Source of the DNA: Siphonodentalium dalli
Lineage: Eukaryota; Mollusca; Scaphopoda; Gadilida; Siphonodentaliidae
Direction: 5' to 3'
NCBI GenBank assembly: GCA_032622095.1
Contig: CP136064.1
Span: forward strand, 932,001 to 996,000
DNA: 64,000 bases
Position numbers and translations under genes: made by a program
Notes under the pieces: generated by a model
Database searches by the model: none
What the model saw: the letters and a program-made list of their open reading frames with translations, nothing else
Told to the model about the DNA's origin: nothing
Part shown: positions 27,497-41,155 of the stretch, piece by piece
Layout: each line of letters starts with the position of its first letter
Position numbering within the stretch: position 1 is the first letter of the stretch

Positions 27497-29099
27497 ATGG
27501 TGGAGTACGGTTGGATATTTTCAATTTGGCGCATGTTTCTCCATACCGCGCCATGTCAAATCTGGCCATATCCGAATCGGGTTGTTATTTACAATGACTG
27601 CAGAAAATATATATCTTCATGGTGGAATGCAAATGTATGTTTAAAGGAACAGATGTATCTCAACTTAAAGGGACATAAGTAACACAGTCACCAACTTAAA
27701 GGGGTATCTGCTATAGACTGGTTCCATGGTGGAGTACGGTTGGATATTTTCAATTTGGCGCATGTTTCTCCATACCGCGCCATGTCAAATCTGGCCATAT
27801 CCGAATCGGGTTGTCATTTACAATGACTGCAGAAAATATATATCTTCATGTTGGAATGCAAATGTATGTTTAAAGGAACAGATGTATCTCAACTTAAAGG
27901 GACATAAGTAACACAGTCACCAACTTTAAGGGGTATCTGCTATAGACTGGTTCCATGGTGGAGTACGGTTGGATATTTTCAATTTGGCGCATGTTTCTCC
28001 CTACCGCGCCATGTCAAATCTGGCCATATCCGAATCGGGTTGTCATTTACAATGACTACAGAAAATAAATATCTTCATGTTGGAATGCAAATGTATGTTT
28101 AAAGGAACAGATGTATCTCAACTTAAAGGGACATAAGTAACACAGTCACCAACTTTAAGGGGTATCTGCTATAGACTGGTTCCATGGTGGAGTACGGTTG
28201 GATATTTTCAATTTGGCGCTTGTTTCTCCATACCGCGCCATGTCAAATCTGGCCATATCCGAATCGGGTTGTCATTTACAATGACTGCAGAAAATATATA
28301 TCTTCATGGTGGAATGCAAATGTATGTTTAAAGGAACAGATGTATCTCAACTTAAAGGGACATAAGTAACACATTCACCAACTTTAAGGGGTATCTGCTA
28401 TAGACTGGTTTCATGGTGGAGTACGGTTGGATATTTTCAATTTGGCGCATGTTTCTCCATACCGCGCCATGTCAAATCTGGCCATATCCGAATCGGGTTG
28501 TCATTTACAATGACTGCAGAAAATATATATCTTCATGTTGGAATGCAAATGTATGTTTAAAGGAACAGATGTATCTCAACTTAAAGGGACATAAGTAACA
28601 CAGTCACCAACTTTAAGGGGTATCTGCTATAGACTGGTTCCATGGTGGAGTACGGTTGGATATTTTCTATTTGGCGCATGTTTCTCCATACCGCGCCATG
28701 TCAAATCTGGCCATATCCGAATCGGGTTGTCATTTACAATGACTGCAGAAAATATATATCTTCATGTTGGAATGCAAATGTATGTTTAAAGGAACAGATG
28801 TATCTCAACTTAAAGGGACATAAGTAACACAGTCACCAACTTTAAGGGGTATCTGCTATAGACTGGTTCCATGGTGGAGTACGGTTGGATATTTTCAATT
28901 TGGCGCATGTTTCTCCCTACCGCGCCATGTCAGATCTGGCCATATCCGAATCGGGTTGTCATTTACAATGACTGCAGAAAATAAATATCTTCATGTTGGA
29001 ATGCAAATGTATGTTTAAAGGAACAGATGTATCTCAACTTAAAGGGACATAAGTAACACAGTCACCAACTTAAAGAGGTGTCTGATTTAGACTGGTTCC

Positions 29100-30931
29100 A
29101 TGGTGGAGTACGGTTGGATATTTTCTATTTGGCGCATGTTTCTCCATACCGCGCCATGTCAAATCTGGCCATATCCGAATCAGGTTGTCATTTACAATGA
29201 CTACAGAAAATAAATAACTTCATGTTGGAATGCAAATGTATGTTTAAAGAAACAGATGTATCTCAACTTAAAGGGACATAAGTAACACAGTCACCAACTT
29301 TAAGGGGTATCTGCTATAGACTGGTTCCATGGTGGAGTACTGTTGGATATTTTCAATTTGGCGCATGTTTCTCCCTACCGCGCCATGTCAAATCTGGCCA
29401 TATCCGAATCGGGTTGTCATTTACAATGACTACAGAAAATAAATATCTTCATGGTGGAATGCAAATGTATGTTTAAAGGAACAGATGTATCTCAACTTAA
29501 AGGGACATAAGTAACACAGTCACCAACTTTAAGGGGTATCTGCTATAGACTGGTTCCATGGTGGAGTACGGTTGGATATTTTCAATTTGGCGCATGTTTT
29601 TCCATACCGCGCCATGTCAAATCTGGCCATATCCGAATCGGGTTGTCATTTACAATGACTACAGAAAATAAATATCTTCATGTTGGAAAGCAAATGTATG
29701 TTTAAAGGAACAGATGTAACTCAACTTAAAGGGACATAAGTAACACAGTCACCAACTTAAAGGGGTATCTGCTATAGACTGGTTCCATGGTGGAGTACGG
29801 TTGGATATTTTCAATTTGGCGCATGTTTCTCCATACCGCGCAATGTCAAATCTGGCCATATCCGAATCGGGTTGTTATTTACAATGACTGCAGAAAATAT
29901 ATATCTTCATGGTGGAATGCAAATGTATGTTTAAAGGAACAGATGTATCTCAACTTAAAGGGACATAAGTAACACAGTCACCAACTTAAAGGGGTATCTG
30001 CTATAGACTGGTTCCATGGTGGAGTACGGTTGGATATTTTCAATTTGGCGCATGTTTCTCCCTACCGCGCCATGTCAAATCTGGCCATATCCGAATCGGG
30101 TTGTCATTTACAATGACTACAGAAAATAAATATCTTCATGTTGGAATGCAAATGTATGTTTAAAGGAACAGATGTATCTCAACTTAAAGGGACATAAGTA
30201 ACACAGTCACCAACTTTAAGGGGTATCTGCTATAGACTGGTTTCATGGTGGAGTACGGTTGGATATTTTCAATTTGGCGCATGTTTCTCCATACCGCGCC
30301 ATGTCAAATCTGGCCATATCCGAATCGGGTTGTCATTTACAATGACTGCAGAAAATATATATCTTCATGTTGGAATGCAAATGTATGTTTAAAGGAACAG
30401 ATGTATCTCAACTTAAAGGGACATAAGTAACACAGTCACCAACTTTAAGGGGTATCTGCTATAGACTGGTTCCATGGTGGAGTACGGTTGGATATTTTCT
30501 ATTTGGCGCATGTTTCTCCATACCGCGCCATGTCAAATCTGGCCATATCCGAATCGGGTTGTCATTTACAATGACTGCAGAAAATATATATCTTCATGTT
30601 GGAATGCAAATGTATGTTTAAAGGAACAGATGTATCTCAACTTAAAGGGACATAAGTAACACAGTCACCAACTTTAAGGGGTATCTGCTATAGACTGGTT
30701 CCATGGTGGAGTACGGTTGGATATTTTCAATTTGGCGCATGTTTCTCCCTACCGCGCCATGTCAGATCTGGCCATATCCGAATCGGGTTGTCATTTACAA
30801 TGACTGCAGAAAATAAATATCTTCATGTTGGAATGCAAATGTATGTTTAAAGGAACAGATGTATCTCAACTTAAAGGGACATAAGTAACACAGTCACCAA
30901 CTTAAAGAGGTGTCTGATTTAGACTGGTTCC
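29100..30931 (+). repeat. HOR unit U16, 8 monomers (1832 bp)
   Basis: Order m1' s m2 m3 m6-like p n8 n9. m1' carries aatcagg and aataactt; m3 at 29787 carries gcaatgtc. All three marks recur in U20, which has one additional monomer. Confidence 0.87.
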
Positions 30932-32076
30932 ATGGTGGAGTACGGTTGGATATTTTCTATTTGGCGCATGTTTCTCCATACCGCGCCATGTCAAATCTGG
31001 CCATATCCGAATCGGGTTGTCATTTACAATGACTACAGAAAATAAATATCTTCATGTTGGAATGCAAATGTATGTTTAAAGGAACACATGTATCTCAACT
31101 TAAAGGGACATAAGTAACACAGTCACCAACTTTAAGGGGTATCTGCTATAGACTGGTTCCATGGTGGAGTACGGTTGGATATTTTCAATTTGGCGCATGT
31201 TTTTCCATACCGCGCCATGTCAAATCTGGCCATATCCGAATCGGGTTGTCATTTACAATGACTACAGAAAATAAATATCTTCATGTTGGAAAGCAAATGT
31301 ATGTTTAAAGGAACAGATGTAACTCAACTTAAAGGGACATAAGTAACACAGTCACCAACTTAAAGGGGTATCTGCTATAGACTGGTTCCATGGTGGAGTA
31401 CGGTTGGATATTTTCAATTTGGCGCATGTTTCTCCATACCGCGCCATGTCAAATCTGGCCATATCCGAATCGGGTTGTCATTTATAATGACTACAGAAAA
31501 TAAATATCTTCATGTTGGAATGCAAATGTATGTTTAAAGGAACAGATGTATCTCAACTTAAAGGGACATAAGTAACACAGTCACCAACTTTAAGGGGTAT
31601 CTGCTATAGACTGGTTCCATGGTGGAGTACGGTTGGATATTTTCAATTTGGCGCTTGTTTCTCCATACCGCGCCATGTCAAATCTGGCCATATCCGAATC
31701 GGGTTGTCATTTACAATGACTGCAGAAAATATATATCTTCATGTTGGAATGCAAATGTATGTTTAAAGGAACAGATGTATCTCAACTTAAAGGGACATAA
31801 GTAACACAGTCACCAACTTTAAGGGGTATCTGCTATAGACTGGTTCCATGGTGGAGTACGGTTGGATATTTTCAATTTGGCGCATGTTTCTCCATACCGC
31901 GCCATGTCAAATCTGGCCATATCCGAATCGGGTTGTCATTTACAATGACTGCAGAAAATAAATATCTTCATGTTGGAATACAAATGTATGTTTAAAGGAA
32001 CAGATGTATCTCAACTTAAAGGGACATAAGTAACACAGTCACCAACTTAAAGAGGTGTCTGATTTAGACTGGTTCC
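30932..32076 (+). repeat. HOR unit U17, 5 monomers (1145 bp)
   Basis: Order m1 m2 m6-like m7 m8. The third copy has T96 (catttata) without C47. m8 at 31848 has aatacaaat, the class mark. It is repeated as U21 at an offset of 7705 bp. Confidence 0.88.
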
Positions 32077-33450
32077 ATGGTGGAGTACGGTTGGATATTT
32101 TCTATTTGGCGCATGTTTCTCCATACCGCGCCATGCCAAATCTGGCCATATCCGAATCGGGTTGTCATTTACAATGACTACAGAAAATAAATATCTTCAT
32201 GTTGGAATGCAAATGTATGTTTAAAGGAACACATGTATCTCAACTTAAAGGGACATAAGTAACACAGTCACCAACTTTAAGGGGTATCTGCTATAGACTG
32301 GTTCCATGGTGGAGTACGGTTGGATATTTTCAATTTGGCGCATGTTTTTCCATACCGCGCCATGTCAAATCTGGCCATATCCGAATCGGGTTGTCATTTA
32401 CAATGACTACAGAAAATAAATATCTTCATGTTGGAAAGCAAATGTATGTTTAAAGGAACAGATGTAACTCAACTTAAAGGGACATAAGTAACACAGTCAC
32501 CAACTTAAAGGGGTATCTGCTATAGACTGGTTCCATGGTGGAGTACGGTTGGATATTTTCAATTTGGCGCATGTTTCTCCATACCGCGCCATGTCAAATC
32601 TGGCCATATCCGAATCGGGTTGATATTTACAATGACTGCAGAAAATATATATCTTCATGGTGGAATGCAAATGTATGTTTAAAGGAACAGATGTATCTCA
32701 ACTTAAAGGGACATAAGTAACACAGTCACCAACTTAAAGGGGTATCTGCTATAGACTGGTTCCATGGTGGAGTACGGTTGGATATTTTCAATTTGGCGCA
32801 TGTTTCTCCCTACCGCGCCATGTCAAATCTGGCCATATCCGAATCGGGTTGTCATTTACAATGACTACAGAAAATAAATATCTTCATGTTGGAATGCAAA
32901 TGTATGTTTAAAGGAACAGATGTATCTCAACTTAAAGGGACATAAGTAACACAGTCACCAACTGTAAGGGGTATCTGCTATAGACTGGTTCCATGGTGGA
33001 GTACGGTTGGATATTTTCAATTTGGCGCTTGTTTCTCCATACCGCGCCATGTCAAATCTGGCCATATCCGAATCGGGTTGTCATTTACAATGACTGCAGA
33101 AAATATATATCTTCATGGTGGAATGCAAATGTATGTTTAAAGGAACAGATGTATCTCAACTTAAAGGGACATAAGTAACACAGTCACCAACTTAAAGGGG
33201 TATCTGCTATAGACTGGTTCCATGGTGGAGTACGGTTGGATATTTTCAATTTGGCGCATGTTTCTCCCTACCGCGCCATGTCAAATCTGGCCATATCCGA
33301 ATCGGGTTGTCATTTACAATGACTACAGAAAATAAATATCTTCATGTTGGAATGCAAATGTATGTTTAAAGGAACAGATGTATCTCAACTTAAAGGGACA
33401 TAAGTAACACAGTCACCAACTTAAAGAGGTGTCTGATTTAGACTGGTTCC
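32077..33450 (+). repeat. HOR unit U18, 6 monomers (1374 bp)
   Basis: Order m1 m2 m3 m4 m5 m6. m1 has ccatgccaaat and m3 at 32535 has gatattt. The ccatgccaaat mark occurs only in U18, U22 and U25, so these three units are sister copies. Confidence 0.9.
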
Positions 33451-34595
33451 ATGGTGGAGTACGGTTGGATATTTTCTATTTGGCGCATGTTTCTCCATAC
33501 CGCGCCATGTCAAATCTGGCCATATCCGAATCGGGTTGTCATTTACAATGACTACAGAAAATAAATATCTTCATGTTGGAATGCAAATGTATGTTTAAAG
33601 GAACACATGTATCTCAACTTAAAGGGACATAAGTAACACAGTCACCAACTTTAAGGGGTATCTGCTATAGACTGGTTCCATGGTGGAGTACGGTTGGATA
33701 TTTTCAATTTGGCGCATGTTTTTCCATACCGCGCCATGTCAAATCTGGCCATATCCGAATCGGGTTGTCATTTACAATGACTACAGAAAATAAATATCTT
33801 CATGTTGGAAAGCAAATGTATGTTTAAAGGAACAGATGTAACTCAACTTAAAGGGACATAAGTAACACAGTCACCAACTTAAAGGGGTATCTGCTATAGA
33901 CTGGTTCCATGGTGGAGTACGGTTGGATATTTTCAATTTGGCGCATGTTTCTCCATACCGCGCCATGTCAAATCTGGCCATATCCGAATCGGGTTGTTAT
34001 TTACAATGACTGCAGAAAATATATATCTTCATGGTGGAATGCAAATGTATGTTTAAAGGAACAGATGTATCTCAACTTAAAGGGACATAAGTAACACAGT
34101 CACCAACTTAAAGGGGTATCTGCTATAGACTGGTTCCATGGTGGAGTACGGTTGGATATTTTCAATTTGGCGCATGTTTCTCCCTACCGCGCCATGTCAA
34201 ATCTGGCCATATCCGAATCGGGTTGTCATTTACAATGACTACAGAAAATAAATATCTTCATGTTGGAATGCAAATGTATGTTTAAAGGAACAGATGTATC
34301 TCAACTTAAAGGGACATAAGTAACACAGTCACCAACTGTAAGGGGTATCTGCTATAGACTGGTTCCATGGTGGAGTACGGTTGGATATTTTCAATTTGGC
34401 GCTTGTTTCTCCATACCGCGCCATGTCAAATCTGGCCATATCCGAATCGGGTTGTCATTTACAATGACTGCAGAAAATATATATCTTCATGGTGGAATGC
34501 AAATGTATGTTTAAAGGAACAGATGTATCTCAACTTAAAGGGACATAAGTAACACAGTCACCAACTTAAAGGGGTATCTGCTATAGACTGGTTCC

Positions 34596-34784
34596 ATGGT
34601 GGAGTACGGTTGGATATTTTCAATTTGGCGCATGTTTCTCCCTACCGCGCCATGTCAAATCTGGCCATATCCGAATCGGGTTGTCATTTACAATGACTAC
34701 AGAAAATAAATATCTTCATGTTGGAATGCAAATGTATGTTTAAAGGAACACAACTTTAAGGGGTATCTGCTATAGACTGGTTCC
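34596..34784 (+). repeat. Truncated 189-bp monomer with a different front half
   Basis: Same 40-bp deletion, but upstream of it the copy has C47 (ccctacc) instead of T43, as in m4/m6. It lies at the fusion point of U19. Confidence 0.93.
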
Positions 34785-34973
34785 ATGGTGGAGTACGGTT
34801 GGATATTTTCAATTTGGCGCATGTTTTTCCATACCGCGCCATGTCAAATCTGGCCATATCCGAATCGGGTTGTCATTTACAATGACTACAGAAAATAAAT
34901 ATCTTCATGTTGGAATGCAAATGTATGTTTAAAGGAACACAACTTTAAGGGGTATCTGCTATAGACTGGTTCC
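34785..34973 (+). repeat. Truncated 189-bp monomer, second of a pair
   Basis: Same junction with T43 and A104. Followed by an m3 copy, as at 27308. Confidence 0.95.
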
Positions 34974-36576
34974 ATGGTGGAGTACGGTTGGATATTTTCA
35001 ATTTGGCGCATGTTTCTCCATACCGCGCCATGTCAAATCTGGCCATATCCGAATCGGGTTGTTATTTACAATGACTGCAGAAAATATATATCTTCATGGT
35101 GGAATGCAAATGTATGTTTAAAGGAACAGATGTATCTCAACTTAAAGGGACATAAGTAACACAGTCACCAACTTTAAGGGGTATCTGCTATAGACTGGTT
35201 CCATGGTGGAGTACGGTTGGATATTTTCAATTTGGCGCATGTTTCTCCATACCGCGCCATGTCAAATCTGGCCATATCCGAATCGGGTTGTCATTTACAA
35301 TGACTGCAGAAAATATATATCTTCATGTTGGAATGCAAATGTATGTTTAAAGGAACAGATGTATCTCAACTTAAAGGGACATAAGTAACACAGTCACCAA
35401 CTTTAAGGGGTATCTGCTATAGACTGGTTCCATGGTGGAGTACGGTTGGATATTTTCAATTTGGCGCTTGTTTCTCCATACCGCGCCATGTCAAATCTGG
35501 CCATATCCGAATCGGGTTGTCATTTACAATGACTGCAGAAAATATATATCTTCATGGTGGAATGCAAATGTATGTTTAAAGGAACAGATGTATCTCAACT
35601 TAAAGGGACATAAGTAACACAGTCACCAACTTTAAGGGGTATCTGCTATAGACTGGTTTCATGGTGGAGTACGGTTGGATATTTTCAATTTGGCGCATGT
35701 TTCTCCATACCGCGCCATGTCAAATCTGGCCATATCCGAATCGCGTTGTCATTTACAATGACTGCAGAAAATATATATCTTCATGTTGGAATGCAAATGT
35801 ATGTTTAAAGGAACAGATGTATCTCAACTTAAAGGGACATAAGTAACACAGTCACCAACTTTAAGGGGTATCTGCTATAGACTGGTTCCATGGTGGAGTA
35901 CGGTTGGATATTTTCTATTTGGCGCATGTTTCTCCATACCGCGCCATGTCAAATCTGGCCATATCCGAATCGGGTTGTCATTTACAATGACTGCAGAAAA
36001 TATATATCTTCATGTTGGAATGCAAATGTATGTTTAAAGGAACAGATGTATCTCAACTTAAAGGGACATAAGTAACACAGTCACCAACTTTAAGGGGTAT
36101 CTGCTATAAACTGGTTCCATGGTGGAGTACGGTTGGATATTTTCAATTTGGCGCATGTTTCTCCCTACCGCGCCATGTCAGATCTGGCCATATCCGAATC
36201 GGGTTGTCATTTACAATGACTGCAGAAAATAAATATCTTCATGTTGGAATGCAAATGTATGTTTAAAGGAACAGATGTATCTCAACTTAAAGGGACATAA
36301 GTAACACAGTCACCAACTTTAAGGGGTATCTGCTATAGACTGGTTACATGGTGGAGTACGGTTGGATATTTTCAATTTTGCGCATGTTTCTCCATACCGC
36401 GCCATGTCAAATCTGGCCATATCCTAATCGGGTTGTCATTTACAATGACTGCAGAAAATAAATATCTTCATGTTAGAATGCAAATGTATGTTTAAAGGAA
36501 CAGATGTATCTCAACTTAAAGGGACATAAGTAACACAGTCACCAACTTAAAGAGGTGTCTGATTTAGACTGGTTCC

Positions 36577-38636
36577 ATGGTGGAGTACGGTTGGATATTT
36601 TCTATTTGGCGCATGTTTCTCCATACCGCGCCATGTCAAATCTGGCCATATCCGAATCAGGTTGTCATTTACAATGACTACAGAAAATAAATAACTTCAT
36701 GTTGGAATGCAAATGTATGTTTAAAGAAACAGATGTATCTCAACTTAAAGGGACATAAGTAACACAGTCACCAACTTTAAGGGGTATCTGCTATAGACTG
36801 GTTCCATGGTGGAGTACTGTTGGATATTTTCAATTTGGCGCATGTTTCTCCCTACCGCGCCATGTCAAATCTGGCCATATCCGAATCGGGTTGTCATTTA
36901 CAATGACTACAGAAAATAAATATCTTCATGGTGGAATGCAAATGTATGTTTAAAGGAACAGATGTATCTCAACTTAAAGGGACATAAGTAACACAGTCAC
37001 CAACTTTAAGGGGTATCTGCTATAGACTGGTTCCATGGTGGAGTACGGTTGGATATTTTCAATTTGGCGCATGTTTTTCCATACCGCGCCATGTCAAATC
37101 TGGCCATATCCGAATCGGGTTGTCATTTACAATGACTACAGAAAATAAATATCTTCATGTTGGAAAGCAAATGTATGTTTAAAGGAACAGATGTAACTCA
37201 ACTTAAAGGGACATAAGTAACACAGTCACCAACTTAAAGGGGTATCTGCTATAGACTGGTTCCATGGTGGAGTACGGTTGGATATTTTCAATTTGGCGCA
37301 TGTTTCTCCATACCGCGCAATGTCAAATCTGGCCATATCCGAATCGGGTTGTTATTTACAATGACTGCAGAAAATATATATCTCATGGTGGAATGCAAAT
37401 GTATGTTTAAAGGAACAGATGTATCTCAACTTAAAGGGACATAAGTAACACAGTCACCAACTTAAAGGGGTATCTGCTATAGACTGGTTCCATGGTGGAG
37501 TACGGTTGGATATTTTCAATTTGGCGCATGTTTCTCCCTACCGCGCCATGTCAAATCTGGCCATATCCGAATCGGGTTGTCATTTACAATGACTACAGAA
37601 AATAAATATCTTCATGTTGGAATGCAAATGTATGTTTAAAGGAACAGATGTATCTCAACTTAAAGGGACATAAGTAACACAGTCACCAACTTTAAGGGGT
37701 ATCTGCTATAGACTGGTTCCATGGTGGAGTACGGTTGGATATTTTCAATTTGGCGCTTGTTTCTCCATACCGCGCCATGTCAAATCTGGCCATATCCGAA
37801 TCGGGTTGTCATTTACAATGACTGCAGAAAATATATATCTTCATGGTGGAATGCAAATGTATGTTTAAAGGAACAGATGTATCTCAACTTAAAGGGACAT
37901 AAGTAACACAGTCACCAACTTTAAGGGGTATCTGCTATAGACTGGTTTCATGGTGGAGTACGGTTGGATATTTTCAATTTGGCGCATGTTTCTCCATACC
38001 GCGCCATGTCAAATCTGGCCATATCCGAATCGGGTTGTCATTTACAATGACTGCAGAAAATATATATCTTCATGTTGGAATGCAAATGTATGTTTAAAGG
38101 AACAGATGTATCTCAACTTAAAGGGACATAAGTAACACAGTCACCAACTTTAAGGGGTATCTGCTATAGACTGGTTCCATGGTGGAGTACGGTTGGATAT
38201 TTTCTATTTGGCGCATGTTTCTCCATACCGCGCCATGTCAAATCTGGCCATATCCGAATCGGGTTGTCATTTACAATGACTGCAGAAAATATATATCTTC
38301 ATGTTGGAATGCAAATGTATGTTTAAAGGAACAGATGTATCTCAACTTAAAGGGACATAAGTAACACAGTCACCAACTTTAAGGGGTATCTGCTATAGAC
38401 TGGTTCCATGGTGGAGTACGGTTGGATATTTTCAATTTGGCGCATGTTTCTCCCTACCGCGCCATGTCAGATCTGGCCATATCCGAATCGGGTTGTCATT
38501 TACAATGACTGCAGAAAATAAATATCTTCATGTTGGAATGCAAATGTATGTTTAAAGGAACAGATGTATCTCAACTTAAAGGGACATAAGTAACACAGTC
38601 ACCAACTTAAAGAGGTGTCTGATTTAGACTGGTTCC
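36577..38636 (+). repeat. HOR unit U20, 9 monomers (2060 bp)
   Basis: Order m1' s m2 m3 m4-like m5-like p n8 n9. It is the counterpart of U16 with an added T37 copy at 37721. m3 at 37264 carries gcaatgtc and has lost one T (tatctcatgg near 37381), making it 228 bp. Confidence 0.87.
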
Positions 38637-39781
38637 ATGGTGGAGTACGGTTGGATATTTTCTATTTGGCGCATGTTTCTCCATACCGCGCCATGTCAAA
38701 TCTGGCCATATCCGAATCGGGTTGTCATTTACAATGACTACAGAAAATAAATATCTTCATGTTGGAATGCAAATGTATGTTTAAAGGAACACATGTATCT
38801 CAACTTAAAGGGACATAAGTAACACAGTCACCAACTTTAAGGGGTATCTGCTATAGACTGGTTCCATGGTGGAGTACGGTTGGATATTTTCAATTTGGCG
38901 CATGTTTTTCCATACCGCGCCATGTCAAATCTGGCCATATCCGAATCGGGTTGTCATTTACAATGACTACAGAAAATAAATATCTTCATGTTGGAAAGCA
39001 AATGTATGTTTAAAGGAACAGATGTAACTCAACTTAAAGGGACATAAGTAACACAGTCACCAACTTAAAGGGGTATCTGCTATAGACTGGTTCCATGGTG
39101 GAGTACGGTTGGATATTTTCAATTTGGCGCATGTTTCTCCATACCGCGCCATGTCAAATCTGGCCATATCCGAATCGGGTTGTCATTTATAATGACTACA
39201 GAAAATAAATATCTTCATGTTGGAATGCAAATGTATGTTTAAAGGAACAGATGTATCTCAACTTAAAGGGACATAAGTAACACAGTCACCAACTTTAAGG
39301 GGTATCTGCTATAGACTGGTTCCATGGTGGAGTACGGTTGGATATTTTCAATTTGGCGCTTGTTTCTCCATACCGCGCCATGTCAAATCTGGCCATATCC
39401 GAATCGGGTTGTCATTTACAATGACTGCAGAAAATATATATCTTCATGTTGGAATGCAAATGTATGTTTAAAGGAACAGATGTATCTCAACTTAAAGGGA
39501 CATAAGTAACACAGTCACCAACTTTAAGGGGTATCTGCTATAGACTGGTTCCATGGTGGAGTACGGTTGGATATTTTCAATTTGGCGCATGTTTCTCCAT
39601 ACCGCGCCATGTCAAATCTGGCCATATCCGAATCGGGTTGTCATTTACAATGACTGCAGAAAATAAATATCTTCATGTTGGAATACAAATGTATGTTTAA
39701 AGGAACAGATGTATCTCAACTTAAAGGGACATAAGTAACACAGTCACCAACTTAAAGAGGTGTCTGATTTAGACTGGTTCC
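38637..39781 (+). repeat. HOR unit U21, 5 monomers (1145 bp)
   Basis: Order m1 m2 m6-like m7 m8, the counterpart of U17 at an offset of 7705 bp. The diagnostic T96 (39095 copy) and A133 (39553 copy) are both present. Confidence 0.88.
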
Positions 39782-41155
39782 ATGGTGGAGTACGGTTGGA
39801 TATTTTCTATTTGGCGCATGTTTCTCCATACCGCGCCATGCCAAATCTGGCCATATCCGAATCGGGTTGTCATTTACAATGACTACAGAAAATAAATATC
39901 TTCATGTTGGAATGCAAATGTATGTTTAAAGGAACACATGTATCTCAACTTAAAGGGACATAAGTAACACAGTCACCAACTTTAAGGGGTATCTGCTATA
40001 GACTGGTTCCATGGTGGAGTACGGTTGGATATTTTCAATTTGGCGCATGTTTTTCCATACCGCGCCATGTCAAATCTGGCCATATCCGAATCGGGTTGTC
40101 ATTTACAATGACTACAGAAAATAAATATCTTCATGTTGGAAAGCAAATGTATGTTTAAAGGAACAGATGTAACTCAACTTAAAGGGACATAAGTAACACA
40201 GTCACCAACTTAAAGGGGTATCTGCTATAGACTGGTTCCATGGTGGAGTACGGTTGGATATTTTCAATTTGGCGCATGTTTCTCCATACCGCGCCATGTC
40301 AAATCTGGCCATATCCGAATCGGGTTGATATTTACAATGACTGCAGAAAATATATATCTTCATGGTGGAATGCAAATGTATGTTTAAAGGAACAGATGTA
40401 TCTCAACTTAAAGGGACATAAGTAACACAGTCACCAACTTAAAGGGGTATCTGCTATAGACTGGTTCCATGGTGGAGTACGGTTGGATATTTTCAATTTG
40501 GCGCATGTTTCTCCCTACCGCGCCATGTCAAATCTGGCCATATCCGAATCGGGTTGTCATTTACAATGACTACAGAAAATAAATATCTTCATGTTGGAAT
40601 GCAAATGTATGTTTAAAGGAACAGATGTATCTCAACTTAAAGGGACATAAGTAACACAGTCACCAACTGTAAGGGGTATCTGCTATAGACTGGTTCCATG
40701 GTGGAGTACGGTTGGATATTTTCAATTTGGCGCTTGTTTCTCCATACCGCGCCATGTCAAATCTGGCCATATCCGAATCGGGTTGTCATTTACAATGACT
40801 GCAGAAAATATATATCTTCATGGTGGAATGCAAATGTATGTTTAAAGGAACAGATGTATCTCAACTTAAAGGGACATAAGTAACACAGTCACCAACTTAA
40901 AGGGGTATCTGCTATAGACTGGTTCCATGGTGGAGTACGGTTGGATATTTTCAATTTGGCGCATGTTTCTCCCTACCGCGCCATGTCAAATCTGGCCATA
41001 TCCGAATCGGGTTGTCATTTACAATGACTACAGAAAATAAATATCTTCATGTTGGAATGCAAATGTATGTTTAAAGGAACAGATGTATCTCAACTTAAAG
41101 GGACATAAGTAACACAGTCACCAACTTAAAGAGGTGTCTGATTTAGACTGGTTCC
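39782..41155 (+). repeat. HOR unit U22, 6 monomers (1374 bp)
   Basis: Order m1 m2 m3 m4 m5 m6 with ccatgccaaat in m1 and gatattt in m3. Sister of U18 (offset 7705) and U25 (offset 4809). Confidence 0.9.

Larger units (their letters stand above)
26661..29099 (+). repeat. HOR unit U15, 11 monomers with two truncated (2439 bp)
   Basis: Order m1' s t t m3 p m6-like m5-like p n8 n9. The two 189-bp copies at 27119 and 27308 lie side by side, unlike U9, U12 and U13, which have one each. The m5-like copy at 28184 ends in the private change acattcacc. Confidence 0.87.
33451..36576 (+). repeat. HOR unit U19, 14 monomers with two truncated (3126 bp)
   Basis: The longest unit: m1 m2 m3 m4 m5 t t m3 p m5-like p n8 n9 q. 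The first five match U23 and the rest match U15 plus a q copy, so it reads as a fusion of two units. The join lies within the truncated copy at 34596, which has C47 (m4/m6-like) upstream of the deletion instead of T43. The p copy at 35661 has tcgcgttg. Confidence 0.88.
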
